Source: Anaerolineales bacterium (GTDB lineage Bacteria; Chloroflexota; Anaerolineae; Anaerolineales; Villigracilaceae). From it: a stretch of 64,000 nt of DNA. Location of the stretch: assembly GCA_016789305.1 (NCBI GenBank), contig JAEURJ010000005.1, forward strand, positions 44,486 through 108,485, read 5' to 3'. Under the pieces are notes generated by a model. The model was not told the DNA's origin, made no database searches, and saw nothing but the letters and a program-made list of their open reading frames with translations. Shown here piece by piece: positions 7,388 to 16,802 of the stretch (its first letter is position 1; each line of letters starts with the position of its first letter). Made by a program: the position numbers and the translations under genes.

Positions 7388-9508
7388 CTATTGTGTTGGT
7401 AATTCGAATTTTTTTACTTGAACAGGAATTACGAATAAATTACTTAACGTTTTCACCCTTAAAAACCCTTTATCTTGCGCACGGATAATCGAGGATTCAA
7501 AATCCGCAAAGTCATAAAACTTTTTAAGTTCCCTTGTTTCATCTGTATTGTTCAGATGCCCAATAAACCAATTAGAAGTGTTTTTCAGAATATTCTTCTG
7601 TATACTGCTTACTTCTTGCGTAACATAGATCATTCCTAACTTATATTTTGCGCCTTCTTTTGCAGTCCTGACCCAGATATCTGTTAAATCTGTCTCTTTA
7701 TCGGAAGGTAGTAAATTGTGAGCCTCTTCAATATAAATCAAAATATCTTGAGGCAGCTTGCCAGCTCTAAACATTTTTTGATTTTCTCGGAAGATTTTCC
7801 ACATAACACGTTCTGCAACAGACTCATTTATTTTAGGCTCCCCACTTGATTGATCGACGATAACCAATCTCCCGGCCATTAAATCCTTGTAAATATCGTC
7901 AGCATAATCCGTTGAAACGTTTGAAGTATGCTGGGTTGCAACCACTCCCATTAAGTTGGTAGCTTTAGGATAAGCAAACATCTCCAGTAAACGGCGAAGG
8001 TCAGGATCTGCCCATCCCTGCCCCGTACTTGATTTTCTTATATAAGCAGTATTAAAGGCAGTGTAAGTGTCCGTCTTAAGAAAATAATAAAGTCCTTCAA
8101 ACGCCGCAGCAAGAGCGTCCCAATTAGGTGTGGTTGATAAAATATCCCCGCCAGATTTTATCGCCTGCTCAAAATCTTTTTCTTTACTAGTAGGTTGAAA
8201 GCCTTGCATCGCTGCAATCAAATCTTTGTTAAATAGCTTGTCAATAACAGGCTTCATGCCTGCTGGCAATGCAAAGCCAGCTTTTTTCAATAGCGTTCGA
8301 TAGACCAATACACGTCTTTTGTATTTAGTAATTTCGCTTTGATATTCTTTGTCATCAAAATATTTCTTATCAGGCTCATTAAACTCGACCAAACAAAAAT
8401 TCGTTATGTATTGCGCCCCACTTATATCTCCCATAGCGATATTAATCATCTCTTTGCCAATTTGCAACATTGTCTCGTCATAAAAATTTATCAACATTAA
8501 TTTTCGGTCTGGGTCATCTGGATGAGAAAGTACTCCATAAGTTACAACGTCCTCTTTGACGCCTTTTTGTTTATTCGATCGCCAAACATTTTTGAGGGCA
8601 GTCTTGTTGATAGAACTTTTATTTGCACTATCTTGCGTGTTTTCATTGGCATATTCACCATTGGGATCAAAAATCACCTGGCCGATACGCAGTGCCTTTT
8701 CATCAAACCGTAAATCAAAAACTGACTTGGCAATAATTTTGGTTGTATTTGACTTTCCAGTTCTGGTCATGCCGAACAACGCAGTCTTTTGTTCAAGAAG
8801 ATCTGCAGGGCTTATACTAACGGTAACGTTTGACACACCTTGAAATGCACGATTTGTCGATGCATATCTTATCTCACCAATAGAGACCCGAGACTGATTT
8901 CTTAAGTCTAATTTACGCTCAGGGTCCTGATAATTGACTATTTGTTGCAGAGCCTCTTGATTTGGCTTAAATACTTTCAGACCTTTATTTGGATAATAAT
9001 TTGACAAGTCACTACCAAACTTCAAGGACAAATCTCCACTATTATTATTCTCTAAAAAGAACGTTCCAATTACTCGACACTTTATACCTGCAAACGATAA
9101 AAGATTATTCGTTTGAGCATCCATAGTTTCGGGGCTATCCCAATGCTGGCTAATTTCCCCACTCACACGTTGTGCACTTTGAGTGCGAATTCTTTCTGCT
9201 TCTACATCACCGGGAAGTTGAGAGGCATCCATAACTCTAAGCAAAATAATTGAACTATCTTCTAGAGAGTAGTCAATTTTTTCCTCTGGGTCTGTTACAC
9301 GTGTTGCAATAAGAAAACTTAAGCTCGGAATTCCACCCACTTTCTTTCTATGATGATCATGAATCTGGACTAAAGCTGTTTCATAACTAATCGAATAAAC
9401 TTCACCAACATATTGCCCTGGCTGAACAAGGCTCTTGAACAATTTTTTCGCTGCATCAACTAACTTATTCGCATCTTTTTCTTTAATTTCATTTTCTAAT
9501 GATGACAT
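7388..9508 (-). CDS. herA: HerA-type DNA translocase ATPase
   Basis: A 706-residue member of the HerA/FtsK superfamily. An N-terminal HAS-barrel-like part (about 30-130) is followed by the ATPase: Walker A FGMTRTGKSN (245-254), Walker B ILIYIEEAHN (589-598) with the double Glu typical of HerA, and a sensor Gln in YVTQE. HerA forms hexameric rings that pump DNA into a partner nuclease. The partner NurA is the next gene, and a methyltransferase and a GHKL-HEPN ATPase follow, so this copy is probably a defence rather than a repair protein. It is first in the cassette, 115 bases after nrdJ, and the composition drops to AT-rich from here on. Confidence 0.93.
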   Translation of the reverse strand: MSSLENEIKEKDANKLVDAAKKLFKSLVQPGQYVGEVYSISYETALVQIHDHHRKKVGGIPSLSFLIATRVTDPEEKIDYSLEDSSIILLRVMDASQLPGDVEAERIRTQSAQRVSGEISQHWDSPETMDAQTNNLLSFAGIKCRVIGTFFLENNNSGDLSLKFGSDLSNYYPNKGLKVFKPNQEALQQIVNYQDPERKLDLRNQSRVSIGEIRYASTNRAFQGVSNVTVSISPADLLEQKTALFGMTRTGKSNTTKIIAKSVFDLRFDEKALRIGQVIFDPNGEYANENTQDSANKSSINKTALKNVWRSNKQKGVKEDVVTYGVLSHPDDPDRKLMLINFYDETMLQIGKEMINIAMGDISGAQYITNFCLVEFNEPDKKYFDDKEYQSEITKYKRRVLVYRTLLKKAGFALPAGMKPVIDKLFNKDLIAAMQGFQPTSKEKDFEQAIKSGGDILSTTPNWDALAAAFEGLYYFLKTDTYTAFNTAYIRKSSTGQGWADPDLRRLLEMFAYPKATNLMGVVATQHTSNVSTDYADDIYKDLMAGRLVIVDQSSGEPKINESVAERVMWKIFRENQKMFRAGKLPQDILIYIEEAHNLLPSDKETDLTDIWVRTAKEGAKYKLGMIYVTQEVSSIQKNILKNTSNWFIGHLNNTDETRELKKFYDFADFESSIIRAQDKGFLRVKTLSNLFVIPVQVKKFELPTQ

Positions 9509-9562
9509 AAAATTCTCCCAAAGCCTTATTAGAACTTTTACGCAAAATATTAAGCTACAAAC

Positions 9563-9609
9563 TTACAAGGAGGCAGTGGTCATCAATCAAACCAACTGTC
9601 TCCTTGTAA
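9563..9609. repeat. Large inverted repeat between nrdJ and herA
   Basis: Arms TTACAAGGAG and CTCCTTGTAA are perfect and continue, with a bulge, through ACAGTTGGT/ACCACTG. It probably terminates nrdJ transcription, although only a short T-rich stretch follows, or marks the boundary of the AT-rich island. A reverse-strand TATAAT (9609-9614) overlaps its start and could be the -10 box of the herA operon. Confidence 0.6.
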
Positions 9610-9623
9610 TTATACTCACTTCA

Positions 9624-12191
9624 CTAGCACTCACTAAACCCACAGGCGTAGCACTTGCGGCAGCCTTCTTCGTTGACCACGGCCGCTTCCCCACACTCGG
9701 GGCAGATGTCACCGATCTTCATTTTGGCGCCTGCGGCTTCGTGCGGGATGTGACTTCCGCCGCTCTTGACCTCTTCGATGGTCACCGTGCCGTCTTTCTC
9801 GCGCAGGTACTGGTCGAGCACCTGACCGATGCCGTCTGGCAGGGAGCGCACACGGTTGGGGCCAAAGCCGAGCGAACGTCCGCCGCCGATGCCGATCAAC
9901 TGCACGACGACCTCGCGCATTCTATCGGTGGGCGCCACCGGCGAGGCAAGGCGCAGGATATAGGAGATCAAGCGTCCGATGGCCTCGGAGACCGCGGCGA
10001 TCTCGGAGCCCGCCTTGGCGGTGTTGACGAAGGCCTCGAAGGGCTGGGTCCCGCCGTTTTCGTTGATCGTGATGAAGGCCTTGCCCACGGGCGTTTCGGT
10101 GGTGAAGGTCTTGCCGTGCAGGGTTTTCGGTCGCGGCTTCTTGGTTTCGTGCCAGATGGAGGGAGATGCCGTTTGAGCAGGCGCAGGCGCGGGTTCGGCC
10201 TGAGGCGCTTTCTTATCCGCAGTGGCTTTGGTTTCGAGGACGACGATATCGCGGGAGCCGGTCACATAGACGGTGATTCCCTTGCAGCCCAATTCCCAGG
10301 CGGTCATGTAGGCTTCGGCCACGTCTGCCTCGGTGGCGTTCTCGTGGAAGTTGACGGTCTTCGAAAGCGAGTTATCCACGAAGGCCTGCAGCGCGCCCTG
10401 CATGTAGACGTGCTCTTCGGCAGTGATATCGGCGGAGACCACGAAGGTATCGCGCACGGCCTGTGGAAGTTCGGTGATGTTCTGGCAGGTGCCTTCGTTC
10501 ATCACCTGCTCGACGATCTCCTGGCGTTTCTCTTCGCCGAGGCCGAGCTTCTTGAGGGCTTCATCGAAGCGCGGGCTGGCGTAGGTGAGTTTCAGATCCT
10601 TGCCGTTGTCGTTGACGTGGCGGATGTAGGCCAACGCGAAGACGGGTTCACAGCCATAGCCTTCACAACCTGCGACGGTGGCGATGGTGCCGGTCGGCGC
10701 GACGGTGGTCTGCGCGGCGTTGCGGATGCCGTGCTGCTTGATGCCGCTGGTGATCGCATCCCACTTAACCTCGGGCCTGTTCCAGTTATTCTTATAGGGA
10801 GCCAGCGCCTTGGGCGCGGTCCACTTCATATCGTCCATGTCGTAAATGGAACCTTCGATGGCGGGGAAAGGTCCGCGCTCTTCGGCAAGTTCCACACTGG
10901 TCTTCATCGCATGATAGCGCACGAACTCCATCACCTGCGCGCCGAATTCCTGACCTTCCTTCGAACCGTAACGCACGCCCGCGTGATACATCAGGTCGGC
11001 AAGGCCCATGATGCCCAGGCCGATGCGGCGCGCCTTGTGCGCGGCTTCTGTCAACTGCGGGACAGCGGGCACATACGCATTCGCTTCGACCACGTCATCG
11101 AGGAAGCGCGTGGCAGTCACGACAGACTGGCGAAGCGTTTCCCAATCGACGGTGCCATCGGGTCCGCAGTGCTCGTTCAAGTTGACCGAACCGAGACAGC
11201 AGTTTTCATACGGTCCCAACCATTGCTCGCCGCACGGGTTTGTGGCTTCGAGCGGATACAAATGAGGAACGGGGTTTCCACGGTTGGCGGCATCCAGGAA
11301 CAACATGCCAGGCTCGCCGTTGTGGTGCGCCTGCTTGACGATCTTGTTGAACAGGTCCCGTGCCTTGACGGTCTTATACGTGTGGACCGTGATGCCTGCG
11401 GCTTCGGCTTGTTCGAGCGTGCCGCTGAATCCCTTCTGCTTCATCTCGGCGATATCGGGGAAGCGCAGCGCCCAATCCGTATCGTCCTTGACGGCCTGCA
11501 TGAACGCATCGGTGATGCCGACGGAAATGTTGAAGTTGGTGATCTGGTTCTCGTTGATCTTGCAGGTGATGAAATCTTCCACATCCGGGTGGTCCACGCG
11601 TAACACGGCCATGTTCGCGCCGCGGCGGGTGCCGCCCTGTGCGATCTCACCGAAGGCATGGTCATACACTCTTAAGAATCCCACGGGGCCGGTTGCCTGC
11701 CCTGCGGAAGTTTGTACCAATGCACCCTTGGGGCGCAGCCGTGAAAAGGAAAAGCCGTTGCCGCCGCCTGTCTGCTGGATCAAGGCTGCGTCACGCAGGG
11801 TTTGGAAGATGCCCGCGCTGTGACGTCCCATGTCATCGGTGATCGGGAGCACAAAACACGCGGCGAGCTGTCCCAGCGGGGTTCCCGCACCGGTAAAGGT
11901 GGGAGAGTTCGGGAAAAACTTCTTGCTGGAAAGCAGGTGATAATATTCGACGGTGCGTTTGGCGACATCACCGTTCCATTCTTCTTCGACCTTTGCCACA
12001 TGGTAGGCCACGCGCCAGAACATCTCTTCGACGTTCTCGGCGGGCTTGCCATCGTCACCGCGGCGCACGTAGCGTTTTTGCAGCACCTGGCGCGCGTTAT
12101 CGGTCAACGCAGCCTTGGGCATTCCCTTCGCGATCGGCGGGGTGGGCAGCAGTCCGTTCTTTACTTTGGGTTCAGCAGATTTTGCAACCAT
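9624..12191 (-). CDS. nrdJ: Class II (adenosylcobalamin-dependent) ribonucleotide reductase
   Basis: An 855-residue reductase converting ribonucleotides to deoxyribonucleotides with a radical made from coenzyme B12, so it works with or without oxygen. Visible class II features are an N-terminal Cys in [30 protein letters not shown] with the active-site cysteine region, and [18 protein letters not shown]. The C-terminus ends in a CPECGEA...[12 protein letters not shown] zinc ribbon with the cysteines thought to reduce the active site. AGGAGAG precedes the ATG. No class I small subunit lies nearby. nrdR is directly upstream on the same strand. I looked for a cobalamin riboswitch in the 212-base gap and saw none. 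Confidence 0.97.
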   Translation of the reverse strand: MVAKSAEPKVKNGLLPTPPIAKGMPKAALTDNARQVLQKRYVRRGDDGKPAENVEEMFWRVAYHVAKVEEEWNGDVAKRTVEYYHLLSSKKFFPNSPTFTGAGTPLGQLAACFVLPITDDMGRHSAGIFQTLRDAALIQQTGGGNGFSFSRLRPKGALVQTSAGQATGPVGFLRVYDHAFGEIAQGGTRRGANMAVLRVDHPDVEDFITCKINENQITNFNISVGITDAFMQAVKDDTDWALRFPDIAEMKQKGFSGTLEQAEAAGITVHTYKTVKARDLFNKIVKQAHHNGEPGMLFLDAANRGNPVPHLYPLEATNPCGEQWLGPYENCCLGSVNLNEHCGPDGTVDWETLRQSVVTATRFLDDVVEANAYVPAVPQLTEAAHKARRIGLGIMGLADLMYHAGVRYGSKEGQEFGAQVMEFVRYHAMKTSVELAEERGPFPAIEGSIYDMDDMKWTAPKALAPYKNNWNRPEVKWDAITSGIKQHGIRNAAQTTVAPTGTIATVAGCEGYGCEPVFALAYIRHVNDNGKDLKLTYASPRFDEALKKLGLGEEKRQEIVEQVMNEGTCQNITELPQAVRDTFVVSADITAEEHVYMQGALQAFVDNSLSKTVNFHENATEADVAEAYMTAWELGCKGITVYVTGSRDIVVLETKATADKKAPQAEPAPAPAQTASPSIWHETKKPRPKTLHGKTFTTETPVGKAFITINENGGTQPFEAFVNTAKAGSEIAAVSEAIGRLISYILRLASPVAPTDRMREVVVQLIGIGGGRSLGFGPNRVRSLPDGIGQVLDQYLREKDGTVTIEEVKSGGSHIPHEAAGAKMKIGDICPECGEAAVVNEEGCRKCYACGFSEC

Positions 12192-12230
12192 CTTTGTACT
12201 CTCCTATAAAAATTATTCTTGTGGTCGTAT

Positions 12231-12337
12231 GTCATCCTGAGCCGCGCTCTTGCTCTCCCTGCACAGAACGCAGGACGGTGTGCGGCGAAGGATCTCTCTC
12301 GTCATGTAAGAGATTCTTCGCTAACGCTCAGAATGAC
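12231..12337. repeat. Long imperfect palindromic repeat (GTCATCCTGAGC type)
   Basis: Outer arms GTCATCCTGAGC (12231-12242) and GCTCAGAATGAC (12326-12337), with inner arms GAAGGATCTCT and AGAGATTCTTC. Elements with this look are widespread intergenic palindromes in several bacterial phyla. It lies between nrdR and nrdJ. Confidence 0.75.
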
Positions 12338-12354
12338 ACCATTAATTTCGAAAC

Positions 12355-12395
12355 AAAAAGGCAAAGACACTCCCCCCTTTGCGGGTGCTCTGCCT
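12355..12395 (-). terminator. Terminator-like hairpin after nrdR
   Basis: Read on the reverse strand, AGGCAGAGCACCC and GGGAGTGTCTTTGCCT pair imperfectly and are followed by TTTTTG. It begins about 10 bases past the nrdR stop. It would stop or reduce read-through from nrdR into nrdJ. Confidence 0.5.
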
Positions 12396-12403
12396 GTATT
12401 TCC

Positions 12404-12853
12404 CTAGTCTTCGAGTAATTGGTCGATCTCGGTGCGGATGGATTTCAAGTCATCCAATCCCAAATACACAATCGCATAGCGGACGTAGGCGATCTGGTCC
12501 ACCTCCTTCAAGGTCTCCATCACAAGGTCGCCGACAATGCGGGAGGTCACTTCCGCCTTGCCGAGTTTCTGCAGCTTGGATTCCACGGCACCGATCATGC
12601 GCTCGATGTCCGCCGCGGAGACGGGTCTCTTGGCGCAAGAGATGCGAATTCCCCGCGCCAGTTTCTCGCGGTCGAACTCTTCCCGTCCGCCGTCCTGTTT
12701 GACGATGAGCGGTGTGGCTAATATGGGTCTTTCATAACTGCTAAATCGCTGGCGGCATTTCAAACATTCGCGCCGGCGTCGAATCCCCCCGTGGCTGTCG
12801 TGGGAAGTATCGAGAACTTTCGAGTCATGATGCTTGCAATAAGGACAACGCAT
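12404..12853 (-). CDS. nrdR: Transcriptional repressor NrdR
   Basis: 149 residues, the normal length. The N-terminal zinc ribbon has Cys3, Cys6, Cys30 and Cys33 (MRCPYC and RECLKCRQRFSSYE). The following ATP-cone senses the ATP/dATP ratio (IVKQDGGREEFDREKLARG). NrdR represses ribonucleotide reductase genes by binding paired 16-base NrdR boxes. Two such sites precede this gene at 12891-12932, so it probably controls itself and, with any read-through, nrdJ downstream. The C-terminal half has the family's conserved RYAIVYLGLDD-like pattern. Confidence 0.97.
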   Translation of the reverse strand: MRCPYCKHHDSKVLDTSHDSHGGIRRRRECLKCRQRFSSYERPILATPLIVKQDGGREEFDREKLARGIRISCAKRPVSAADIERMIGAVESKLQKLGKAEVTSRIVGDLVMETLKEVDQIAYVRYAIVYLGLDDLKSIRTEIDQLLED

Positions 12854-12888
12854 CCAGGAAATCGCTCCATTTTTAGAACATATGTTAG

Positions 12889-12933
12889 AGCCATATATGG
12901 GCGTTCGAGCGCTGCATCCCCGTATATATGGTC
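12889..12933 (-). promoter_or_regulatory. Pair of predicted NrdR boxes upstream of nrdR
   Basis: Two palindromes, CCATATATGG (12891-12900) and CCGTATATATGG (12920-12931), have centres about 30 bases apart, i.e. three helical turns. Paired AT-core palindromes spaced by whole turns are the hallmark of NrdR operators. A further palindrome AACATATGTT (12877-12886) lies closer to the gene. Confidence 0.65.
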
Positions 12934-13043
12934 AAAGTGTTTGGCATTTTAGCACCGTCCCTGCTTATTTGACAAGGGGCGATTACCATGCGCGAATCTT
13001 AAAATATTGCATGAAATGAAATTTAAGGGAATCGATTTATCGC

Positions 13044-13202
13044 ATGTCGTTGCGACGAGCCTCAAACGGCGAGGATGCTTTTTCCGACGACACTTGCGCC
13101 ACAGTGCGGATGCAGTGCAGATGAGCAATCTCCCGCAAATTGGTTTTTGCTTGTTAATGGGAGGTTGCTTCGCCGCCCAATCACGGCGGCTCGCAACGAC
13201 AT
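13044..13202. repeat. Long palindromic repeat (ATGTCGTTGCGA ends)
   Basis: Perfect 12-base ends ATGTCGTTGCGA and TCGCAACGACAT enclose about 135 bases that contain an inner GCAATCTCCC/GGGAGGTTGC pair. This is a common style of mobile-looking intergenic palindrome. An open frame runs through it into the DUF58 gene but I treat that part as non-coding. Confidence 0.7.
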
Positions 13203-13252
13203 CATGCAATAAACCCATTCCGCAAGGGGATGTCTTCTTAATTCCAACACGC

Positions 13253-13258
13253 TATAAT
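13253..13258 (+). promoter_or_regulatory. -10 box (TATAAT) 6 bases before the DUF58 start
   Basis: TATAAT stands directly before the ATG at 13265, with no Shine-Dalgarno in between. Transcription would start at or next to the start codon, giving a leaderless mRNA. No good -35 box is seen. Confidence 0.5.
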
Positions 13259-13264
13259 CATCAG

Positions 13265-14518
13265 ATGAAACTCCGCGTTCGTCAGCCGTTCGTTGGCGTG
13301 CTGATCGCATTCCTTCTGGGACTGCAGATCGCCGAACCTTCGCGCGTCTCGACGATCCTGCTCGTCGCCATCGGCGGCATCTTTCTCGTTTCGTTTTACT
13401 GGTCGCGTTCATTGGGCAGGGATTTGCAATTGCGCCGCGAGACCCGTTTACGATTACTGCAGGTCGGGGGACATATCGAAGAACGTCTTTCGTTATCAAA
13501 CACATCCTTGTTCCCGGCACCGTATATCGAACTCATCGATCAGTCCACGATGCCGGATTTCAACGCGAGCAAAACCACAAGCATCAGCGCCGGCGCCATC
13601 GACCAGTGGACGGTCCATGCGATGTGCACACAACGCGGCATGTTTTCCTTGGGCGATGCGATCATCAAGACCGGCGACCCGTTCGGAATTTTCGAAGCCA
13701 CCCTCCCCGCCTCCCAACGGACCTCGATCCTGGTCCTGCCCCAGGTATCGGCCCTGCCCGATCTCAGCATCGTGCCATCGGGATTGCTGGGCGAAGGTCA
13801 GCCGCGAAGAAATGCGCCGCAGCAAACCATGCACGCCTCCACCGTCCGCGAGTTTGCAGAAGGCGACAGCACACGCCTGATCCACTGGCCCACCACCGCG
13901 CGCATGAACAAGACCTTCGTCCGCTTGTTGGAAAGCGCGCCCGAAGGAAATTGGTGGGTCCTGCTCGATCTCGATCAAAAGAACATGTTCGGTTCGGGTT
14001 GGGATTCCATCGAAGAACAAAGTGTGGGGCTGGCCGCATCGCTCGCCGATCTCGGCCTGCGCTCGCGCAAATCGGTGGGCATGATCAGCAACGGCGAAGA
14101 ACTCGCCTGGCTCCGTCCGCAAAAAGGCGAAGGACAAAAATGGGAGATCCTGCAAACCCTGGCTGTCGCAAAGCCGGGCCGGCTCACGCTCTCCGCGTTC
14201 TTCGATAAGATGCAGGCTTCGCTTGGCAAACATCACAGCCTGTTGATCATCACCGCTTCCACCCAGGCGGACTGGGTCAAGTCACTGCCTACGTTGATAA
14301 AACGCGGCGTTATCCCCACCGTGCTCATCATGGATACCTCCAGCTTCGGCGGCACGTCAACCGATGCGCTGTCCTCCGTCCTTGCAAATCGCAACATCCG
14401 TCATCACATTATTCCGCGCGGGTTGATCGAAGCTCCCAAAATGGACGCCACTCCCTCCGATCAGTGGGCGTGGCGTGCCACGTCCACTGGCCAGTTCATC
14501 CCGGTGAAGGCGTCATGA
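13265..14518 (+). CDS. DUF58 domain protein
   Basis: 417 residues from the ATG at 13265, chosen because the upstream part of the frame is a repeat and a TATAAT ends 6 bases before this ATG. Two N-terminal hydrophobic segments (about 8-25 and 30-45) anchor the protein. The middle has the DUF58 signature: REFAEGDSTRLIHWPTTAR, then LLDLDQKN, as in the von Willebrand-like half of the family. DUF58 proteins usually sit in operons with a MoxR ATPase and a transglutaminase-like protein. Here the transglutaminase gene follows with an ATGA overlap, but no MoxR gene is next to it. The exact role is unknown. Confidence 0.88.
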   Translation: MKLRVRQPFVGVLIAFLLGLQIAEPSRVSTILLVAIGGIFLVSFYWSRSLGRDLQLRRETRLRLLQVGGHIEERLSLSNTSLFPAPYIELIDQSTMPDFNASKTTSISAGAIDQWTVHAMCTQRGMFSLGDAIIKTGDPFGIFEATLPASQRTSILVLPQVSALPDLSIVPSGLLGEGQPRRNAPQQTMHASTVREFAEGDSTRLIHWPTTARMNKTFVRLLESAPEGNWWVLLDLDQKNMFGSGWDSIEEQSVGLAASLADLGLRSRKSVGMISNGEELAWLRPQKGEGQKWEILQTLAVAKPGRLTLSAFFDKMQASLGKHHSLLIITASTQADWVKSLPTLIKRGVIPTVLIMDTSSFGGTSTDALSSVLANRNIRHHIIPRGLIEAPKMDATPSDQWAWRATSTGQFIPVKAS

Positions 14519-16764
14519 ATCGATTCTTCAGTCTGCGCTCGCTGCTTTCGTTGGGTCTGCTTTTGGTCGCAGCTGCTGCGCTGGTTTCGGGGATCAAGAC
14601 AGGCGTCGCCGGCGTGGAGGATGCGGCTTTTTTCCCGGTCGCCGCATTCGCCACGGTCAGCGCTTATCTGCTTGGGTTCGGTCGCACCTCCGCGCGGCGC
14701 GCATCGATCGTGATCTTCTGGCTGGGTGCATTCGTCATTCTCTTCGAAGCCACCCGCCTGCGTGAAGTCTTCTGGCAAACTGTGTTCCAGATTCCCCGGC
14801 TGGAATTTGACTTTCTCATGACCTGGGTGAACAAGCAGCCTTTCCATACATTGTTCTTCCAAATTCAACTGGATGAATCGCTGAATCGCATTGAGACCTT
14901 CATCCGCGGGCTGCTGTCCACCGATGAAGAGCCCAGCCTGATCCTGCGTGAACTATTATGGGATATTCCCTTGTTGGTCTTTTGCGCCTGGGCCGGCTGG
15001 TGGAGCAGCCGCCGCAATCTGATCCTCACGGCCTTGGGTCCCTCGCTTGCACTGCACGGTTTGTTATTGAACTACACCCAAAAGCCCACGTTCACGTTAC
15101 AGATCGCCGCGTTTGCTTTTATCTTTTTGCTGGGCATTCATCAAACCTGGAGCATCCCCGCAAGGAAAAGCGAAGCGGAGGAAAAGGTCCGCCGCGAAAC
15201 GTATGCCACGCTGTTCGTCCTTTCCTTTCTATTGACAATGGCCGCAGGCTGGACGCCGGTATTCTCGGTCAGCGAGGCGGCGCGCAGGATCGCTGCACAG
15301 CAAAACGTCAACGAAACCCTGGGGCTGGAAAGAGAGATCGCACAGAGTTATACCGTTGCCTCCTCCGGCCTGCCGCGCCAGCATCTGATCGACTCACCGC
15401 CGCAAGACTTGCTGGCAGTGGTGTTCACCGCCGACACCGGCGAGCGTCCGTTTTTGGATTTCGACGAAGAAGGCGTCCCGTCTGTGCCGCAGCACTATTG
15501 GCGCTGGCTGACCTATGACCAGTACAACGGCCACGGTTGGAGCACCTCGACGGTCACAAGCGATTCCTATTTGGCCGATGAAACCTTGTTCGAATTCAAC
15601 GGCGAAGGCTATACCGTCATCCATCAAACCATCAGGAAGGCATCTCCGGACGACGGCCATTTATATTGGACCGGCGCGCTCGTGCGAGTCAGCCAGCCAT
15701 TCGAATCCACGTGGCGTGTGAAGCCAACAAAAAAGGACCCACTGCTGCACATGGACATGCTCGGTTCGCTGGCCGAGGCTCAGCAGTATTCCGCCGATTC
15801 ACTGGTCCCGCAATTAAATGAAACCCAACTCCGCGAAGCGCCGCTGACCTATCCTCAGGAAATCACGGAAAAATATTTAGCCCTGCCCGATACAGTTTCA
15901 AAACGCGTTCTGAACCTCGCCGCCGAGTTAACTACGTCGCAGCAAAACGCCTACGACAAAGCCAAAGCCATCGAAGCCTATTTGCGCACCTATCCATACA
16001 CGCTCGATGTCCCCGCCTTCCCACCCGACAAAGAGATCGCCGATTATTTTCTCTTTGAATTAAAAACAGGCTACTGCGACTACTACGCTTCTTCCATGGT
16101 GGTACTGGCGCGCGCCGCAGGCCTGCCGGCTCGCATGGTGATTGGCTATTCAAGCGGCGATTACGACCGCACTACTGAAGAATACATCGTCCGGGAAGGG
16201 AACGCGCATAGTTGGGTCGAGGTGTACTTCCCCACCATCGGCTGGGTGGAATTCGAACCCACCGCCAGCCAGCCTGCCATCGAACGTCCGCTTGATTCAG
16301 CGGGTTCGGCCGCGCTCCCCCCGACAGCGCCCATCAAAAACAGGGAGGGAATTTCCCATAAAAAGCAGGGCTACTTTGTGGAGAAGAATCCATTCCTCCC
16401 GTTAATCGAAATCCTTTTGATCTTCATCATTGCATGTTGGTGGACCCTGCGAAAGCAAGGCCTGTATTTCTCCTATGCATCGATTGCTTCCATCTACAAA
16501 TGGGTCTATCATCATGGATACCGGATCCACCAGGATGCACCATCGAACGAGACACCGTCATTATTCGCAGAGAAATTGAAGATCAAACTGGGACTCAACC
16601 GCCGCTTCCTGCGCCCCGCAGCTGGGGAGCTGGATCAATTGACATCGCTTTATCTGAAAGAAACGTACAGCCCGCATCCTGTCACAAAGAGTGAACGGCA
16701 GCAGGCTATTAAGATCTGGCGAAAATTGTTCTGGAGGATGTTATACGCGAGGACGATCAGGTAG
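14515..16764 (+). CDS. TgpA-like membrane transglutaminase/protease-like protein
   Basis: 749 residues from the ATG that overlaps the DUF58 stop (ATGA). The first 230 residues contain a cluster of membrane helices (DUF3488-type). A large extracytoplasmic part follows, with a transglutaminase-like core: Cys521 in KTGYCDYYASSMVVLARAAG and His565 in NAHSWVEVYFP. The third residue may be the Glu of WVEFEPT, in place of the more common Asp. One further membrane helix and a C-terminal DUF4129-like cytoplasmic tail close the protein. Relatives form pairs with DUF58 proteins; the substrate is unknown. The start was set by the overlap and by the membrane-protein N-terminus. Confidence 0.9.
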   Translation: MNRFFSLRSLLSLGLLLVAAAALVSGIKTGVAGVEDAAFFPVAAFATVSAYLLGFGRTSARRASIVIFWLGAFVILFEATRLREVFWQTVFQIPRLEFDFLMTWVNKQPFHTLFFQIQLDESLNRIETFIRGLLSTDEEPSLILRELLWDIPLLVFCAWAGWWSSRRNLILTALGPSLALHGLLLNYTQKPTFTLQIAAFAFIFLLGIHQTWSIPARKSEAEEKVRRETYATLFVLSFLLTMAAGWTPVFSVSEAARRIAAQQNVNETLGLEREIAQSYTVASSGLPRQHLIDSPPQDLLAVVFTADTGERPFLDFDEEGVPSVPQHYWRWLTYDQYNGHGWSTSTVTSDSYLADETLFEFNGEGYTVIHQTIRKASPDDGHLYWTGALVRVSQPFESTWRVKPTKKDPLLHMDMLGSLAEAQQYSADSLVPQLNETQLREAPLTYPQEITEKYLALPDTVSKRVLNLAAELTTSQQNAYDKAKAIEAYLRTYPYTLDVPAFPPDKEIADYFLFELKTGYCDYYASSMVVLARAAGLPARMVIGYSSGDYDRTTEEYIVREGNAHSWVEVYFPTIGWVEFEPTASQPAIERPLDSAGSAALPPTAPIKNREGISHKKQGYFVEKNPFLPLIEILLIFIIACWWTLRKQGLYFSYASIASIYKWVYHHGYRIHQDAPSNETPSLFAEKLKIKLGLNRRFLRPAAGELDQLTSLYLKETYSPHPVTKSERQQAIKIWRKLFWRMLYARTIR

Positions 16765-16802
16765 GTCACGCTTGACACCCAAAGAACCGGCACTTGGCAT
16801 AC

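Noticed and set aside
2459..9508. Prophage or integrative element
   Set aside because: No integrase, phage structural gene, transposase or attachment repeat could be identified.
9435..11603. A very long forward-strand open frame (over 700 codons) opposite nrdJ
   Set aside because: It is the antisense shadow of the GC-rich nrdJ gene; it has no domain pattern and runs from the herA start into nrdJ.
12192..12403. Cobalamin riboswitch in front of the B12-dependent reductase
   Set aside because: I could not find the conserved B12-box sequence or the needed long fold; the gap is filled by a palindromic repeat and a terminator-like hairpin.
13007..13264. N-terminal extension of the DUF58 protein
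   Set aside because: The open frame here runs through a dispersed palindromic repeat, has no family similarity, and a -10 box lies right before the ATG at 13265.
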